Below, piece by piece: positions 1 through 5,938 of a DNA stretch of 6,303 bases; positions within the stretch are counted from its first letter, which is position 1, and every line of letters begins with the position of its first letter. The notes under the pieces were generated by a model. It ran no database searches. It was given only the letters and a program-made list of their open reading frames with translations, and was not told where the DNA came from. Position numbers and translations under genes: made by a program. The stretch covers positions 1 through 6,303 of the forward strand of contig JAOTUD010000181.1 in the NCBI GenBank assembly GCA_029864065.1, read 5' to 3'. The DNA comes from Gammaproteobacteria bacterium (lineage in GTDB: Bacteria > Pseudomonadota > Gammaproteobacteria > GCA-001735895).

Positions 1-1013
1 TGCTCAGCGCGCTGGTGACGCTGGCGATGACCGGTTTCTGGTTGTGGAAAATGATCGACGCGGTCGGTTACGAAGCCTTTGTTAGCAGCACGCTCGAGGA
101 AGTGGTGACACGGGGCACCGGGGGAGGGCTGGTCGATTTCCTGAGCCACTTTCTGTTGTATCCATTCCATATACTCGCGGCGACGCTGCCGTTCTCGTTA
201 TTATTGCTGCCGCTGGTAAATCGTCCAGTCCGCGACGGCCTGTTGCAACGGCACCCGGAAATATTCAGGTTCGCGGTTATCGCGGTTTTGTTCAACCTGC
301 CGCCGTACCTGTTGCGCGACGGCCTGTCGGTGCGCTATTTCATGCCGATGATGCCCACCATGCTGGTGATCACGGCGCTGGTTTACGATTTCCTGGTCAC
401 CGATTCGTCGGCGCTGGCGCAGACCTGGCGTAAGGTCATTACACGCGTCGTTGGAATATTGAGCCTGGTACTCGCGTTCTGCGTCAACCTGCTGCTATTT
501 CCGGAGCAACTGGGGCTGGCCGCAAAGCCGGTGGACCTGCTGCCGGTGCCGCTGGTCTACCTGTTATCGGCAGCCGCGCTAATCATGGCGCTGCTGGTGC
601 TCAAGCTTTCGTGGCAACAGAACAGACGCTACCTGATGTTTTCGCTGCTCTGCATGATGCTGGTTTGGCGCGTGCTTTATTTCGATATCGTGTTGCCGCA
701 CAGGACCGCCAAACTCAAGCTGACCGAGGATTTTCCGGGACTCGCCGCCATCATCCTGGAAACCGTGCCACCTGTTTCGCTGCCCGTCAGGACTTACGGA
801 TCGATACCCAATCCACTATGGTTTCATATGGGTTACGGCAACCTGATAACGGCGCCGAAGGCCGCTGCTTCCGGGATGGGAGCGGCGGGATATATCGTCG
901 TCTATCGCCGGGTTCTCGAGCAGTTGCGGGCAGAGGGGATGCAAACCGAGGAGCTTGCGCATATTACCTTCGAGGATCAGGACCTTGTATTTGCCCGCGT
1001 TCGCCGCGACTGA
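1..1013 (+). CDS. GT-C / GT39-like membrane glycosyltransferase, C-terminal part (5' end outside window)
   Basis: The reading frame is open from base 3, with no stop before the first in-frame GTG at 15, so the gene very probably begins upstream and only its C-terminal part is seen. About six hydrophobic segments are visible, at roughly residues 40-62, 84-99, 106-127, 140-165, 176-198 and 205-225 counted from the GTG at 15. A soluble tail of about 100 residues follows. The stretch RYFMPMMPTMLVITALVYDF resembles the Arg-Tyr-x-x-Pro-x-x-Pro loop and membrane helix common in GT39/ArnT-type enzymes, which move sugars from polyprenyl-phosphate donors on the outer face of the inner membrane. The diagnostic acidic catalytic loop near the N terminus lies outside the window, so donor and acceptor cannot be assigned. 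Another polytopic membrane protein of the same general shape is possible. No T-rich terminator follows the TGA stop. Confidence 0.6.
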   Translation, partial: LSALVTLAMTGFWLWKMIDAVGYEAFVSSTLEEVVTRGTGGGLVDFLSHFLLYPFHILAATLPFSLLLLPLVNRPVRDGLLQRHPEIFRFAVIAVLFNLPPYLLRDGLSVRYFMPMMPTMLVITALVYDFLVTDSSALAQTWRKVITRVVGILSLVLAFCVNLLLFPEQLGLAAKPVDLLPVPLVYLLSAAALIMALLVLKLSWQQNRRYLMFSLLCMMLVWRVLYFDIVLPHRTAKLKLTEDFPGLAAIILETVPPVSLPVRTYGSIPNPLWFHMGYGNLITAPKAAASGMGAAGYIVVYRRVLEQLRAEGMQTEELAHITFEDQDLVFARVRRD

Positions 1014-1160
1014 GCGATGCGCTGAAGGTTTCCATTCGATGCCAGGGCCGATGTTGTCTTTGCAACCGGCTGATCCGTTATCGATCCGAACCCAGCAGAG
1101 CCATACCTACGCAGGCCGATTCGTGATTCGCGTGATCCGGCTACCCGGAGTGGGGGCATA
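1014..1160. other. Convergent intergenic gap, no recognised feature
   Basis: These 147 bases separate the stop of the plus-strand membrane protein from the stop of the minus-strand 85-aa gene. I see no stem followed by a T-run on either strand and no open frame with a ribosome binding site that belongs here alone. The frames crossing this gap are extensions of shadow frames. Confidence 0.4.
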
Positions 1161-1418
1161 TTACGTCGGCGAGCAGATAGCGTCCTGCTTCGCTTGCGCA
1201 TCACCTCGCAGCTTGCCGAGCCTGCCTTCCAGGATTTGAATCTCCTTACGCAGGATACGGGTGAAGGGTGACGGTCCGGTAATGCTCTCGATACTGCGCA
1301 GGCGTTCGTACTTGTTGACGATGTCGCGCATGACGCTGGACCTGTCGATGGCGCTATCGAGTTCCGACAGCAGGCGCGAAGTCTCGCGAATTTCTTCGCT
1401 ATTGTCTGGCGGGATCAT
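1161..1418 (-). CDS. Small charged hypothetical protein (85 aa)
   Basis: I do not recognise a family. The frame could extend to a GTG at 1487. The ATG at 1418 is preferred because it has GGAAG (1423-1427) four bases upstream, and because translation from 1487 would cross a segment that does not look like protein. The 85-aa product begins MIPPDNSEEIRETSRLL and is highly charged, with Leu/Ile spacing through residues 8-75 that suggests two amphipathic helices or a short coiled coil. A Gly-Pro-Ser-Pro turn breaks it near residues 48-51. It has no membrane segment or signal peptide and is probably cytoplasmic. It lies downstream of the DUF2889 gene on the same strand, 105 bases away, with a perfect inverted repeat in between. 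A spurious frame is possible, but start context and composition favour a real gene. Confidence 0.5.
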   Translation of the reverse strand: MIPPDNSEEIRETSRLLSELDSAIDRSSVMRDIVNKYERLRSIESITGPSPFTRILRKEIQILEGRLGKLRGDAQAKQDAICSPT

Positions 1419-1491
1419 GCAACTTCCATGTCGGTTGATGTACGCCAAGACTAGCAAACCCCGGTGCTGGGAAATAGGGTTTTGCACCGAT

Positions 1492-1519
1492 CTGCGTGTA
1501 GGAAAATTCCTACACGCAG
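1492..1519. repeat. Perfect 13-bp inverted repeat (hairpin or operator-like palindrome)
   Basis: The left arm CTGCGTGTAGGAA (1492-1504) is matched exactly by its reverse complement TTCCTACACGCAG (1507-1519), with only AA between. As RNA it would form a stem of about 12 bp with a four-base loop. On the minus strand it starts five bases after the DUF2889 stop codon and lies about 75 bases upstream of the start of the 85-aa gene. No T-run follows on either strand, so it is not a classical intrinsic terminator. It may be an RNA 3'-end stabiliser, a protein-binding palindrome or a dispersed repeat. Confidence 0.7.
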
Positions 1520-1523
1520 CGGC

Positions 1524-2084
1524 CTAGGGCTCGCTGTCACCGCGGTAGTGCTCGGGCCAGTACAGCTTGACCACGGGGCTATCCGCCGCGTAGGTATGAC
1601 AGCTGTCGAGGAAAACATTTTTCCGCTTGCCCTTCGTTTGCCGGTCGCGTCGGATCTTCTCGCTGGCCATGGTCTGGATCGCGGTGGTGGCGACCGGGCC
1701 CAGCAACTCGGTCAGGTGTGTGCAACCCCGGTTGCCGCCCATCGCCCGTTTCGATTTCTGCGTCCAGCCGGGCTCGATCCTGAGGCCGATCAAGTTGCGC
1801 GCAACGTCGATCACCTCCTTGCAGTAGTTGTAGGGCGATGCGTCGATAGTCGCATCGACGTCGACCACTTCGAGATCCAGGTTGAGCGTCAGGCGTATCG
1901 ACATATCGTGCAAGGCCTCGTCGGCCTCGATCCAGCCGCCGCGGTCACGGTTTTGGAAGCGGTAGGGCTTGGTATCGACGATACGCCCCTCGATATCGAG
2001 CAATCCGTCATCGCGTTGGTAACCATGGCAGGTCACGACCCGGGTATGCGCAAGCTTGCGACTAACTGGTTTTGTCAACGGCAC
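1524..2084 (-). CDS. DUF2889 family protein
   Basis: The 186-aa product fits the DUF2889 family, whose biochemical role is not established as far as I know. Family-like marks, numbered from the chosen start, are HTR at 13-15, the run Y22-R24 with DGLLDIEGRIVDTKPY at 26-41, HDMSIRLTL at 59-67, PYNYC at 84-88, LIGLRIEPGW at 98-107 and the signature GCTHLTEL at 120-127, followed by A135-x-Q-T. Conserved Cys, His and acidic residues could bind a metal or ligand, but that is inference. The frame also opens at GTG 2096. GTG at 2084 is preferred because GGAG (2092-2095) sits seven bases upstream of it, and because the protein then begins MPLTKPVSRKLAHTR, like other members. There is no signal peptide or membrane segment. 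It is divergent from the EamA permease gene, and the two starts are about 80 bases apart. Confidence 0.85.
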   Translation of the reverse strand: MPLTKPVSRKLAHTRVVTCHGYQRDDGLLDIEGRIVDTKPYRFQNRDRGGWIEADEALHDMSIRLTLNLDLEVVDVDATIDASPYNYCKEVIDVARNLIGLRIEPGWTQKSKRAMGGNRGCTHLTELLGPVATTAIQTMASEKIRRDRQTKGKRKNVFLDSCHTYAADSPVVKLYWPEHYRGDSEP

Positions 2085-2091
2085 CGCAATC

Positions 2092-2095
2092 TCCA
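2092..2095 (-). promoter_or_regulatory. Ribosome binding site that decides the DUF2889 start
   Basis: GGAG on the minus strand lies seven bases before GTG 2084. It overlaps the alternative GTG at 2096, which therefore has no usable site at normal spacing. Confidence 0.55.
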
Positions 2096-2096
2096 C

Positions 2097-2165
2097 TTTT
2101 CGCTTTTTTGCTGGTTAAATTGGTGCGTGACATTATCATGCAGTATTGCCCGGGAACAGCCTTGA
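2097..2165. promoter_or_regulatory. Divergent promoter region between DUF2889 and EamA genes
   Basis: This AT-richer gap must hold the 5' signals of both divergent genes. On the plus strand the best pair is TTGGTG (2120-2125) and TATTGC (2144-2149), 18 bases apart. On the minus strand GATAAT (2132-2137) resembles a -10 box but has no convincing -35. Both assignments are weak. Confidence 0.25.
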
Positions 2166-3068
2166 ATGAACAAATCACTTACTCCGGCACGCTTTAGCGA
2201 TCGTGGTAAAGGCATACTGATGTCTATCGGCGGTGTGCTCGTGCTGAGCCCGGACAGCCTGTTGATCAGGCTCGCCGGCCTCGACGATTTCACGCTGATA
2301 TTTTACCGCGGGCTATTCCCGGTGTTCGCGATCAGCCTGGTGCTGTGGATTTATTACCGCAACCGTTTGATGGGCGCGCTGATGCGCATCGGCTGGGCGG
2401 GGATTGTCAACGGGATATTGTTTTCTGCCGTCAACATCACCTTTATCAGCGCGATTCAGCGAACCACGGTCGCCAACACGCTGCTATTTCTGTCGGCGGC
2501 GCCGATTTTCGCGGCGATCCTGTCACTGATCGTGCTGCGCGAAAGTCAGCGGCCGACCACCTGGTTGATCATCGCCCTGTCGCTGCTGAGCATTTTTATC
2601 ATCGGCTGGGGCAGTTACGGCAGCGATGGCCTGGTCGGCGATTTATTTGCGCTCGGCTGCGCGCTCGTTACCGCGTGCAGCGCCGTGCTGGTGCGCTACA
2701 AGCGAGACCTGGACCTGGTGCCCTCGATCATTCTCGGCAGCGTCTTTACCGCCTGCTACGCACTGGCGCAGTCGCCTGAGCTGGCCCTGTCCGCGCCGCA
2801 ATTCCTGTACGTCGCGATTATCGGCTTCATCCTGATACCTTTCGCCTTCATCGTCCTGACGATCGCGCCGCGCCTTGCCAACTCGGCCGAGGTGCAGCTG
2901 GTGTACCTGCTGGAAAGCATACTCGGCCCGCTGTGGGTATGGCTGGTGATCAGCGAGACGCCTTCGCTGAACACGATTATCGGCGGAACCATGCTGCTGC
3001 TGTCGGTGGCCTGGTTTGCGCAGCAGACCCTCAGGGACGAGGCGCTGCCGCCAGCAGGCGGTTGCTAG
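2166..3068 (+). CDS. EamA-family (DMT superfamily) permease
   Basis: The 300-aa product is the normal size for a ten-helix drug/metabolite transporter built from two EamA repeats. Hydrophobic segments are visible at about residues 15-35, 40-62, 68-90, 95-118, 126-146, 151-172, 180-200, 208-235, 242-262 and 267-287. The first repeat carries SPDSLLIRL and FYRGLFP, which match the N-terminal EamA pattern. The second ends in LVYLLESILGPLWVWLVISE, the Glu-and-Pro containing helix typical of the second repeat. Members are inner-membrane carriers, often exporters of amino acids or other metabolites, but substrate cannot be read from sequence. The ATG at 2166 has GGGAA (2152-2156) upstream at slightly long spacing. 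The stop shares CTAG with the convergent ureohydrolase stop. The opposite-strand ureohydrolase is not in the same operon, so it does not indicate the cargo. Confidence 0.88.
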   Translation: MNKSLTPARFSDRGKGILMSIGGVLVLSPDSLLIRLAGLDDFTLIFYRGLFPVFAISLVLWIYYRNRLMGALMRIGWAGIVNGILFSAVNITFISAIQRTTVANTLLFLSAAPIFAAILSLIVLRESQRPTTWLIIALSLLSIFIIGWGSYGSDGLVGDLFALGCALVTACSAVLVRYKRDLDLVPSIILGSVFTACYALAQSPELALSAPQFLYVAIIGFILIPFAFIVLTIAPRLANSAEVQLVYLLESILGPLWVWLVISETPSLNTIIGGTMLLLSVAWFAQQTLRDEALPPAGGC

Positions 3069-4018
3069 GTCGCGCGGCAGGCGACCAGGTTCACCATCTC
3101 GAACGCGATCGTGGCCGCCGCCAGCGACGTGATTTCGGCATGATCGTAAGCCGGCGCGACCTCGACGATATCGGCCCCCACCAGCCTGCAACCCCGCAAG
3201 CCGCGGATAATGCCGACCAGTTCTCGGCTGCTCAGACCAGCAACCTCGGGCGTTCCGGTGCCGGGCGCATGCGCCGGATCGAGCACGTCTATATCGATCG
3301 ACAGGTACAGCGGATGGTCACCGATCCGGTCACGGATGCGCTTGACCACATGTTCGACGCCGTGAGACTGCAACTCGTCGCAATGCACAGTCTTGAAGCC
3401 GAGTTCCTCGTCGCGCGCCAGGTCCTCGCGGCTGTACAGCGGCCCGCGAATACCGACGTGCATCGATGCATCCTCGTTAAAAAGGCCTTCTTCGGCGGCG
3501 CGCCGGAACGGCGTGCCGTGGGTGTAAGGCGCGCCGAAATAAGTATCCCAGGTGTCCAGGTGCGCATCGAAGTGAACCAGCGCGACCGGTCCGGTAACCT
3601 TGTTCACCGAGCGCAGCAGCGGCACCGCGATGGTATGGTCGCCGCCGAGACTGACGATCACCGGCGCCTTGCCGTAGAGCTCGTCGGCGGCGGCTTCGAT
3701 TTGCGCAATCGCTTCCTCGATGTTGTAGGGATTGCAGGCAACGTCGCCGGCATCGGCAACCTGTATCGTTTTGAACGGTTCGGTGTCGTAGGCCGGATGA
3801 AAGTTGGTGCGCAGATGCCGCGACGCCTGGCGGATAGCCTGCGGTCCAAAGCGTGCGCCTGGCCGGTAGCTGGTGCCCGAGTCGAACGGTACCCCGAGTA
3901 TCGCGACGTCGCAGTAAGGCACGTCGCGCAATTCCGGCAATCGGCAGAATGTCGACGGCCCTGCATAGCGCGGCACCACCGTGCCGCTGACTGGTTCGAT
4001 CGGGGGGTTCTTCGCCAC
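3065..4018 (-). CDS. speB: Agmatinase / guanidino-compound ureohydrolase
   Basis: The 317-aa product is a member of the arginase/agmatinase family, which hydrolyses guanidino groups to release urea at a two-manganese site. All metal ligands are present: H128 in GGDHT, D151, H153 and D155 in DAHLD, and D242 and D244 in SIDIDVLDP. The N-terminal GVPFDSGTSYRPGARFGP (42-59) and the GTGTPE loop (253-258) are also typical. The THGTPFRRAAEEGL stretch (166-179) resembles sequences shared by agmatinases, guanidinobutyrases, guanidinopropionases and the recently recognised guanidine hydrolases. The symbol therefore marks the family, and the exact substrate (agmatine, 4-guanidinobutyrate or another) is open. 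The start is GTG 4018 with GAGGT (4027-4031) eight bases upstream. It is cytosolic, transcribed alone from its own promoter, and divergent from def. No putrescine-pathway gene is adjacent. Confidence 0.88.
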   Translation of the reverse strand: MAKNPPIEPVSGTVVPRYAGPSTFCRLPELRDVPYCDVAILGVPFDSGTSYRPGARFGPQAIRQASRHLRTNFHPAYDTEPFKTIQVADAGDVACNPYNIEEAIAQIEAAADELYGKAPVIVSLGGDHTIAVPLLRSVNKVTGPVALVHFDAHLDTWDTYFGAPYTHGTPFRRAAEEGLFNEDASMHVGIRGPLYSREDLARDEELGFKTVHCDELQSHGVEHVVKRIRDRIGDHPLYLSIDIDVLDPAHAPGTGTPEVAGLSSRELVGIIRGLRGCRLVGADIVEVAPAYDHAEITSLAAATIAFEMVNLVACRAT

Positions 4019-4047
4019 TGACTATTACCTCGCTGCCAAGGCGATTT

Positions 4048-4076
4048 GTTATATCACCGATATCTGGCACAATCAA
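4048..4076 (-). promoter_or_regulatory. Sigma70-type promoter of the ureohydrolase gene
   Basis: Read on the minus strand, TTGATT (4071-4076) and TATAAC (4048-4053) are exactly 17 bases apart, each matching the consensus at most positions. Transcription would start near 4041, about 22 bases before the GTG start, leaving room for the GAGGT ribosome binding site. The short inverted repeat ATATC/GATAT (4051-4055 and 4059-4063) overlaps the -10 and spacer and could be an operator, which is only an inference. Confidence 0.5.
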
Positions 4077-4101
4077 ACGCGCCCGAACAGAGGACGAACG
4101 C

Positions 4102-4653
4102 GTGTCGATCAGGACCATATTGAAAATGGGGGACCCGAGGTTACTCGAGGTATCCCGGCCCGTCGAGCCGATCGATTCGCTGGCGCTGGCGCCGCTGTTA
4201 AATGACATGTGGGACACGATGAAAGCGGCAAACGGCGCCGGACTCGCCGCGCCGCAGATCGGCGTCATGCGCCGCGTCGTGATATTCGGCTACCAGACCA
4301 ATCCGCGTTATCCGGACGCGCCGCCGGTGCCCGAAACGGTGCTGATCAACCCACTAATCACGCCGTTGAGCAAGGCCATCGAAAACGACTGGGAAGGCTG
4401 TCTCAGCGTGCCCGGCATGCGCGGTATCGTGCCGCGCTTCGAGCGGATCCGCTACCAGGGTTTCGATCAATACGGCCAGCCAATCGATCGCGAGGTCTCG
4501 GGATTTCACGCCCGCGTGGTGCAGCACGAATGCGATCACCTCGATGGCATTCTCTACCCGCTGCGTATCGAGGATATGCGCAATTTCGGCTACCTGGATA
4601 CGCTGTCGGAGCAGGGCATCATCAAGCTCCAACCCTGCGACGATGAGCCCTGA
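4102..4653 (+). CDS. def: Peptide deformylase
   Basis: The 183-aa product has all three peptide deformylase motifs: GAGLAAPQIG at 45-54, EGCLSVPG at 98-105 with metal ligand C100, and QHECDHLDG at 141-149 with ligands H142 and H146 and catalytic E143. The enzyme is an iron or zinc hydrolase that removes the formyl group from the N-terminal methionine of new proteins in the cytosol. The segment between motifs 1 and 2 carries an insertion (about 63-78, NPRYPDAPPVPE), as in second-type deformylases of many proteobacteria, and the protein is somewhat longer than the 169-aa E. coli enzyme. The start is GTG 4102 with AGAGGA (4089-4094) seven bases upstream. The next gene, a short formyltransferase, overlaps its end by 11 bases. 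Because the partner is not a full-length Fmt, this may be an additional copy rather than the housekeeping def. Confidence 0.93.
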   Translation: MSIRTILKMGDPRLLEVSRPVEPIDSLALAPLLNDMWDTMKAANGAGLAAPQIGVMRRVVIFGYQTNPRYPDAPPVPETVLINPLITPLSKAIENDWEGCLSVPGMRGIVPRFERIRYQGFDQYGQPIDREVSGFHARVVQHECDHLDGILYPLRIEDMRNFGYLDTLSEQGIIKLQPCDDEP

Positions 4654-5293
4654 GAATGGCCCGCGCGCCGTGCGCTACGCGTTATTGTCGAGCGGCGCAA
4701 ACTTCTCCTGCGAGGTAATGCAGGGGCTGATCGATCGGGATTTTCGACCTGACCTGGTGGTTTTGCCCGAGTATCCGCCCGCGGCGCGGAGCGCAGAGCC
4801 CGATCTGGAAATTGTCGCGGCCACGCCGCGGCGCCGGCTGCTGGCGCTGGCTGGCAAGATCGATATCGCCTACGCGCCCGCGGCGCGGCAGCGGCAATGC
4901 GCGCGGCTGATTCGGCAGTCCGCAATCGAGTTCCTGCTGGTCGCATGCTGGCCCTATCTGATCGACGCCGCGATTATCGAAAGTGCCGAAAAAGCCGCGC
5001 TCAACCTGCACCCGTCGCTGCTGCCCCGTTTTCGCGGGCCAGATCCCGTCGCACAACAGCTGGCGGCGGGGGAAGCAAACTTTGGGGTTACCCTGCATCA
5101 ATTGAATCAACGTTTCGACGGTGGAGATATCATCGCGCAGGCCGCATTGCGCAGCCCGGGTCTGAGGCCACGGCGTGATATAGTTGAAGGTCATTGCGCC
5201 AGGCTCGGCGTCGAACTTTTTATCGATGCGATCGGGCGCTATCCAGACTGGAAGCCGATCTCACAATCCTATCAGTCGGGCGCGACCGACTGA
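4643..5293 (+). CDS. Short formyltransferase-domain protein (Fmt/PurN N-terminal fold)
   Basis: The 216-aa product has the catalytic core of the 10-formyltetrahydrofolate-dependent formyltransferases. The ALNLHPSLLPRFRGPDP stretch (119-135) supplies N121 and H123, and GVTLHQLNQRFDGGDIIAQ (148-166) supplies D159. The N121-to-D159 distance of 38 residues equals that of N106 and D144 in E. coli PurN. The N-terminal part (11-46, YALLSSGANFSCEVMQGLI) looks like a Rossmann-type first strand and helix. Only about 50 residues follow the catalytic Asp, so the C-terminal OB-like domain that Fmt uses to hold tRNA is absent. The core SLLPRFRGPDP is closer to Fmt and sugar N-formyltransferases than to PurN. 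The acceptor is unknown. ATG 4643 lies inside the end of def (11-base overlap) and has no clear ribosome binding site, which suggests translational coupling. GTG 4670 is a possible later start. The 3' end overlaps the convergent gene by 22 bases. Confidence 0.82.
   Translation: MSPENGPRAVRYALLSSGANFSCEVMQGLIDRDFRPDLVVLPEYPPAARSAEPDLEIVAATPRRRLLALAGKIDIAYAPAARQRQCARLIRQSAIEFLLVACWPYLIDAAIIESAEKAALNLHPSLLPRFRGPDPVAQQLAAGEANFGVTLHQLNQRFDGGDIIAQAALRSPGLRPRRDIVEGHCARLGVELFIDAIGRYPDWKPISQSYQSGATD
5272..5293. repeat. 8-bp inverted repeat formed by two overlapping gene ends
   Basis: TCAGTCGG (5272-5279) and CCGACTGA (5286-5293) are exact reverse complements with a six-base spacer. Each outer triplet is the stop codon of one of the two convergent genes. 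The stem could act as a weak two-way terminator or 3'-end stabiliser, but there is no T-run after the stem in either direction. Confidence 0.6.
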
Positions 5294-5847
5294 AAAAATG
5301 CCCTGGTGTCGGCCTCGCTGGCGCCGACTTCCTGCGCGATACCGTGCATGATCGCGCCGACATCGCCATCCGGATTCGCCAGGTGTTGCTCGCACACCAT
5401 CGCCCCGATCGGGCCAAAATGATGAATGGCGGCGGCCTCGATTACCTTTTTCAGGCTGGCGTCGACTGCGCGCGGACCCGCGCTATCGCCAGTCGTCATG
5501 GGCGAGGTCGGGTCGTCGATAAGGGTTGTCAGCGTGGTCGTTTCGTCGAGGGTATTTGCCGTCAGCCGGGACAGGATGCTGCCGGTATCCAGCGCTTCCC
5601 CGGTGACGCCCTGGATATCGCCGTTGGGGTGCTCGCTGATTTTCGCGCGCTCTATTTGCGTGATTAACAGCAGCGCAGCGAGGCCTTTCTTGACGCGATA
5701 GGTCAGCAGCACGATTTCACCGTGGTCGAAGCCGACCTGGAACGAGTGCCTGCTGTCGCTGACGCCGGTGATCAGGCCGCTGAAGGCGTTGTGGTGATGG
5801 TTTTTCACCCGCTCGACGAAATCGTCGTAAAGAATCCAGTTACTCAA
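5272..5847 (-). CDS. Uncharacterised two-domain protein (191 aa)
   Basis: I do not recognise a named function. The N-terminal part (about 22-72) has a pattern SGLITG...FQVGFDHGEIVLLTYRVKKGLAAL that resembles DUF4388-like modules of bacterial signalling proteins: a small beta sheet, 'F-x-x-G-x-I-V', then 'G-x-A-A-L'. A low-complexity Thr/Asp-rich linker follows at about 97-125. The C-terminal part (131-190) has LKKVIEAAAIHHFGPIGAMVC and an R182-x-F-F ending, like the 'IGPIA' helical domain found at the ends of many gammaproteobacterial kinase and regulator proteins. Both matches come from memory of the patterns and are tentative. The product is soluble, with no signal peptide. The start is TTG 5847, chosen because GGAG (5853-5856) stands five bases upstream. 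It overlaps the stop of an upstream 32-aa microprotein, and its own stop overlaps the convergent formyltransferase gene. Confidence 0.72.
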   Translation of the reverse strand: MSNWILYDDFVERVKNHHHNAFSGLITGVSDSRHSFQVGFDHGEIVLLTYRVKKGLAALLLITQIERAKISEHPNGDIQGVTGEALDTGSILSRLTANTLDETTTLTTLIDDPTSPMTTGDSAGPRAVDASLKKVIEAAAIHHFGPIGAMVCEQHLANPDGDVGAIMHGIAQEVGASEADTRAFFQSVAPD

Positions 5848-5938
5848 CGCTGCTCCGCATAGACATCGTCGCTAGCGCGCCGGTAACGACCAGCAGCGGT
5901 GCAAACATTACGGCGACAGAAGACTCGAGAAATTGCAT
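5840..5938 (-). CDS. Single-span membrane microprotein (32 aa)
   Basis: An ATG at 5938 opens a 33-codon frame ending in TAA at 5840-5842. The product starts MQFLESSVAVMFAPLLVV, stays hydrophobic to about residue 25, and ends with a short polar tail containing one Arg and a final Glu. This is the shape of a small inner-membrane peptide. The ribosome binding site is strong (AGGGGG at 5948-5953, eight to nine bases before the ATG). Its stop overlaps the TTG start of the 191-aa gene by eight bases, so the two are probably translated in a coupled way. The last codons also contain the GGAG used by that next gene. I recognise no family. It could instead be a leader peptide whose only job is to bring ribosomes to the next start. 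Confidence 0.55.
   Translation of the reverse strand: MQFLESSVAVMFAPLLVVTGALATMSMRSSVE
5853..5856 (-). promoter_or_regulatory. Ribosome binding site supporting a TTG start
   Basis: GGAG on the minus strand stands five bases before TTG 5847. It is embedded in the 3' end of the microprotein frame. No in-frame ATG or GTG near the start of the conserved region offers a better alternative. Confidence 0.5.

Noticed and set aside
1419..1487. N-terminal extension of the 85-aa protein to GTG 1487
   Set aside because: The extra 23 residues have no ribosome binding site at good spacing, while ATG 1418 has one.
1838..1862. GATGCG/CGCATC inverted repeat
   Set aside because: It lies inside the DUF2889 coding region where Asp/Ala/Thr codons give repeated GAC/GCG. 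It is short and not positioned for regulation.
1464..2165. A 233-codon plus-strand frame opposite DUF2889
   Set aside because: The minus strand carries the recognisable GCTHLTEL signature. The plus frame is a shadow kept open by codon bias.
2933..4021. A 362-codon open frame on the plus strand opposite the ureohydrolase gene
   Set aside because: It is the antisense shadow of a gene with clear metal-binding motifs. Its translation is Arg/Ala/Val-rich with no family signature and it has no ribosome binding site.
4046..4073. TTGTTA and CACAAT as a plus-strand promoter for def
   Set aside because: The spacing is 16 and the -10 match is only fair, and the bases are shared with a much better minus-strand promoter. 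Possible but not supported enough to list.
4066..4080. TGGCAC followed by an ACGC, resembling a sigma54 -24/-12 promoter before def
   Set aside because: The GG and GC pairs are 11 bases apart rather than 10, and the -12 element does not resemble TTGCA.
4544..4642. N-terminal extension of the formyltransferase frame into def
   Set aside because: The translation there is Ser/Arg-rich out-of-frame reading of def. The formyltransferase fold begins only after ATG 4643.
4775..4890. Repeated 14-base GC-rich string in the formyltransferase gene
   Set aside because: The two copies encode Pro-Ala-Ala-Arg-like runs and are explained by GC-rich codon use.
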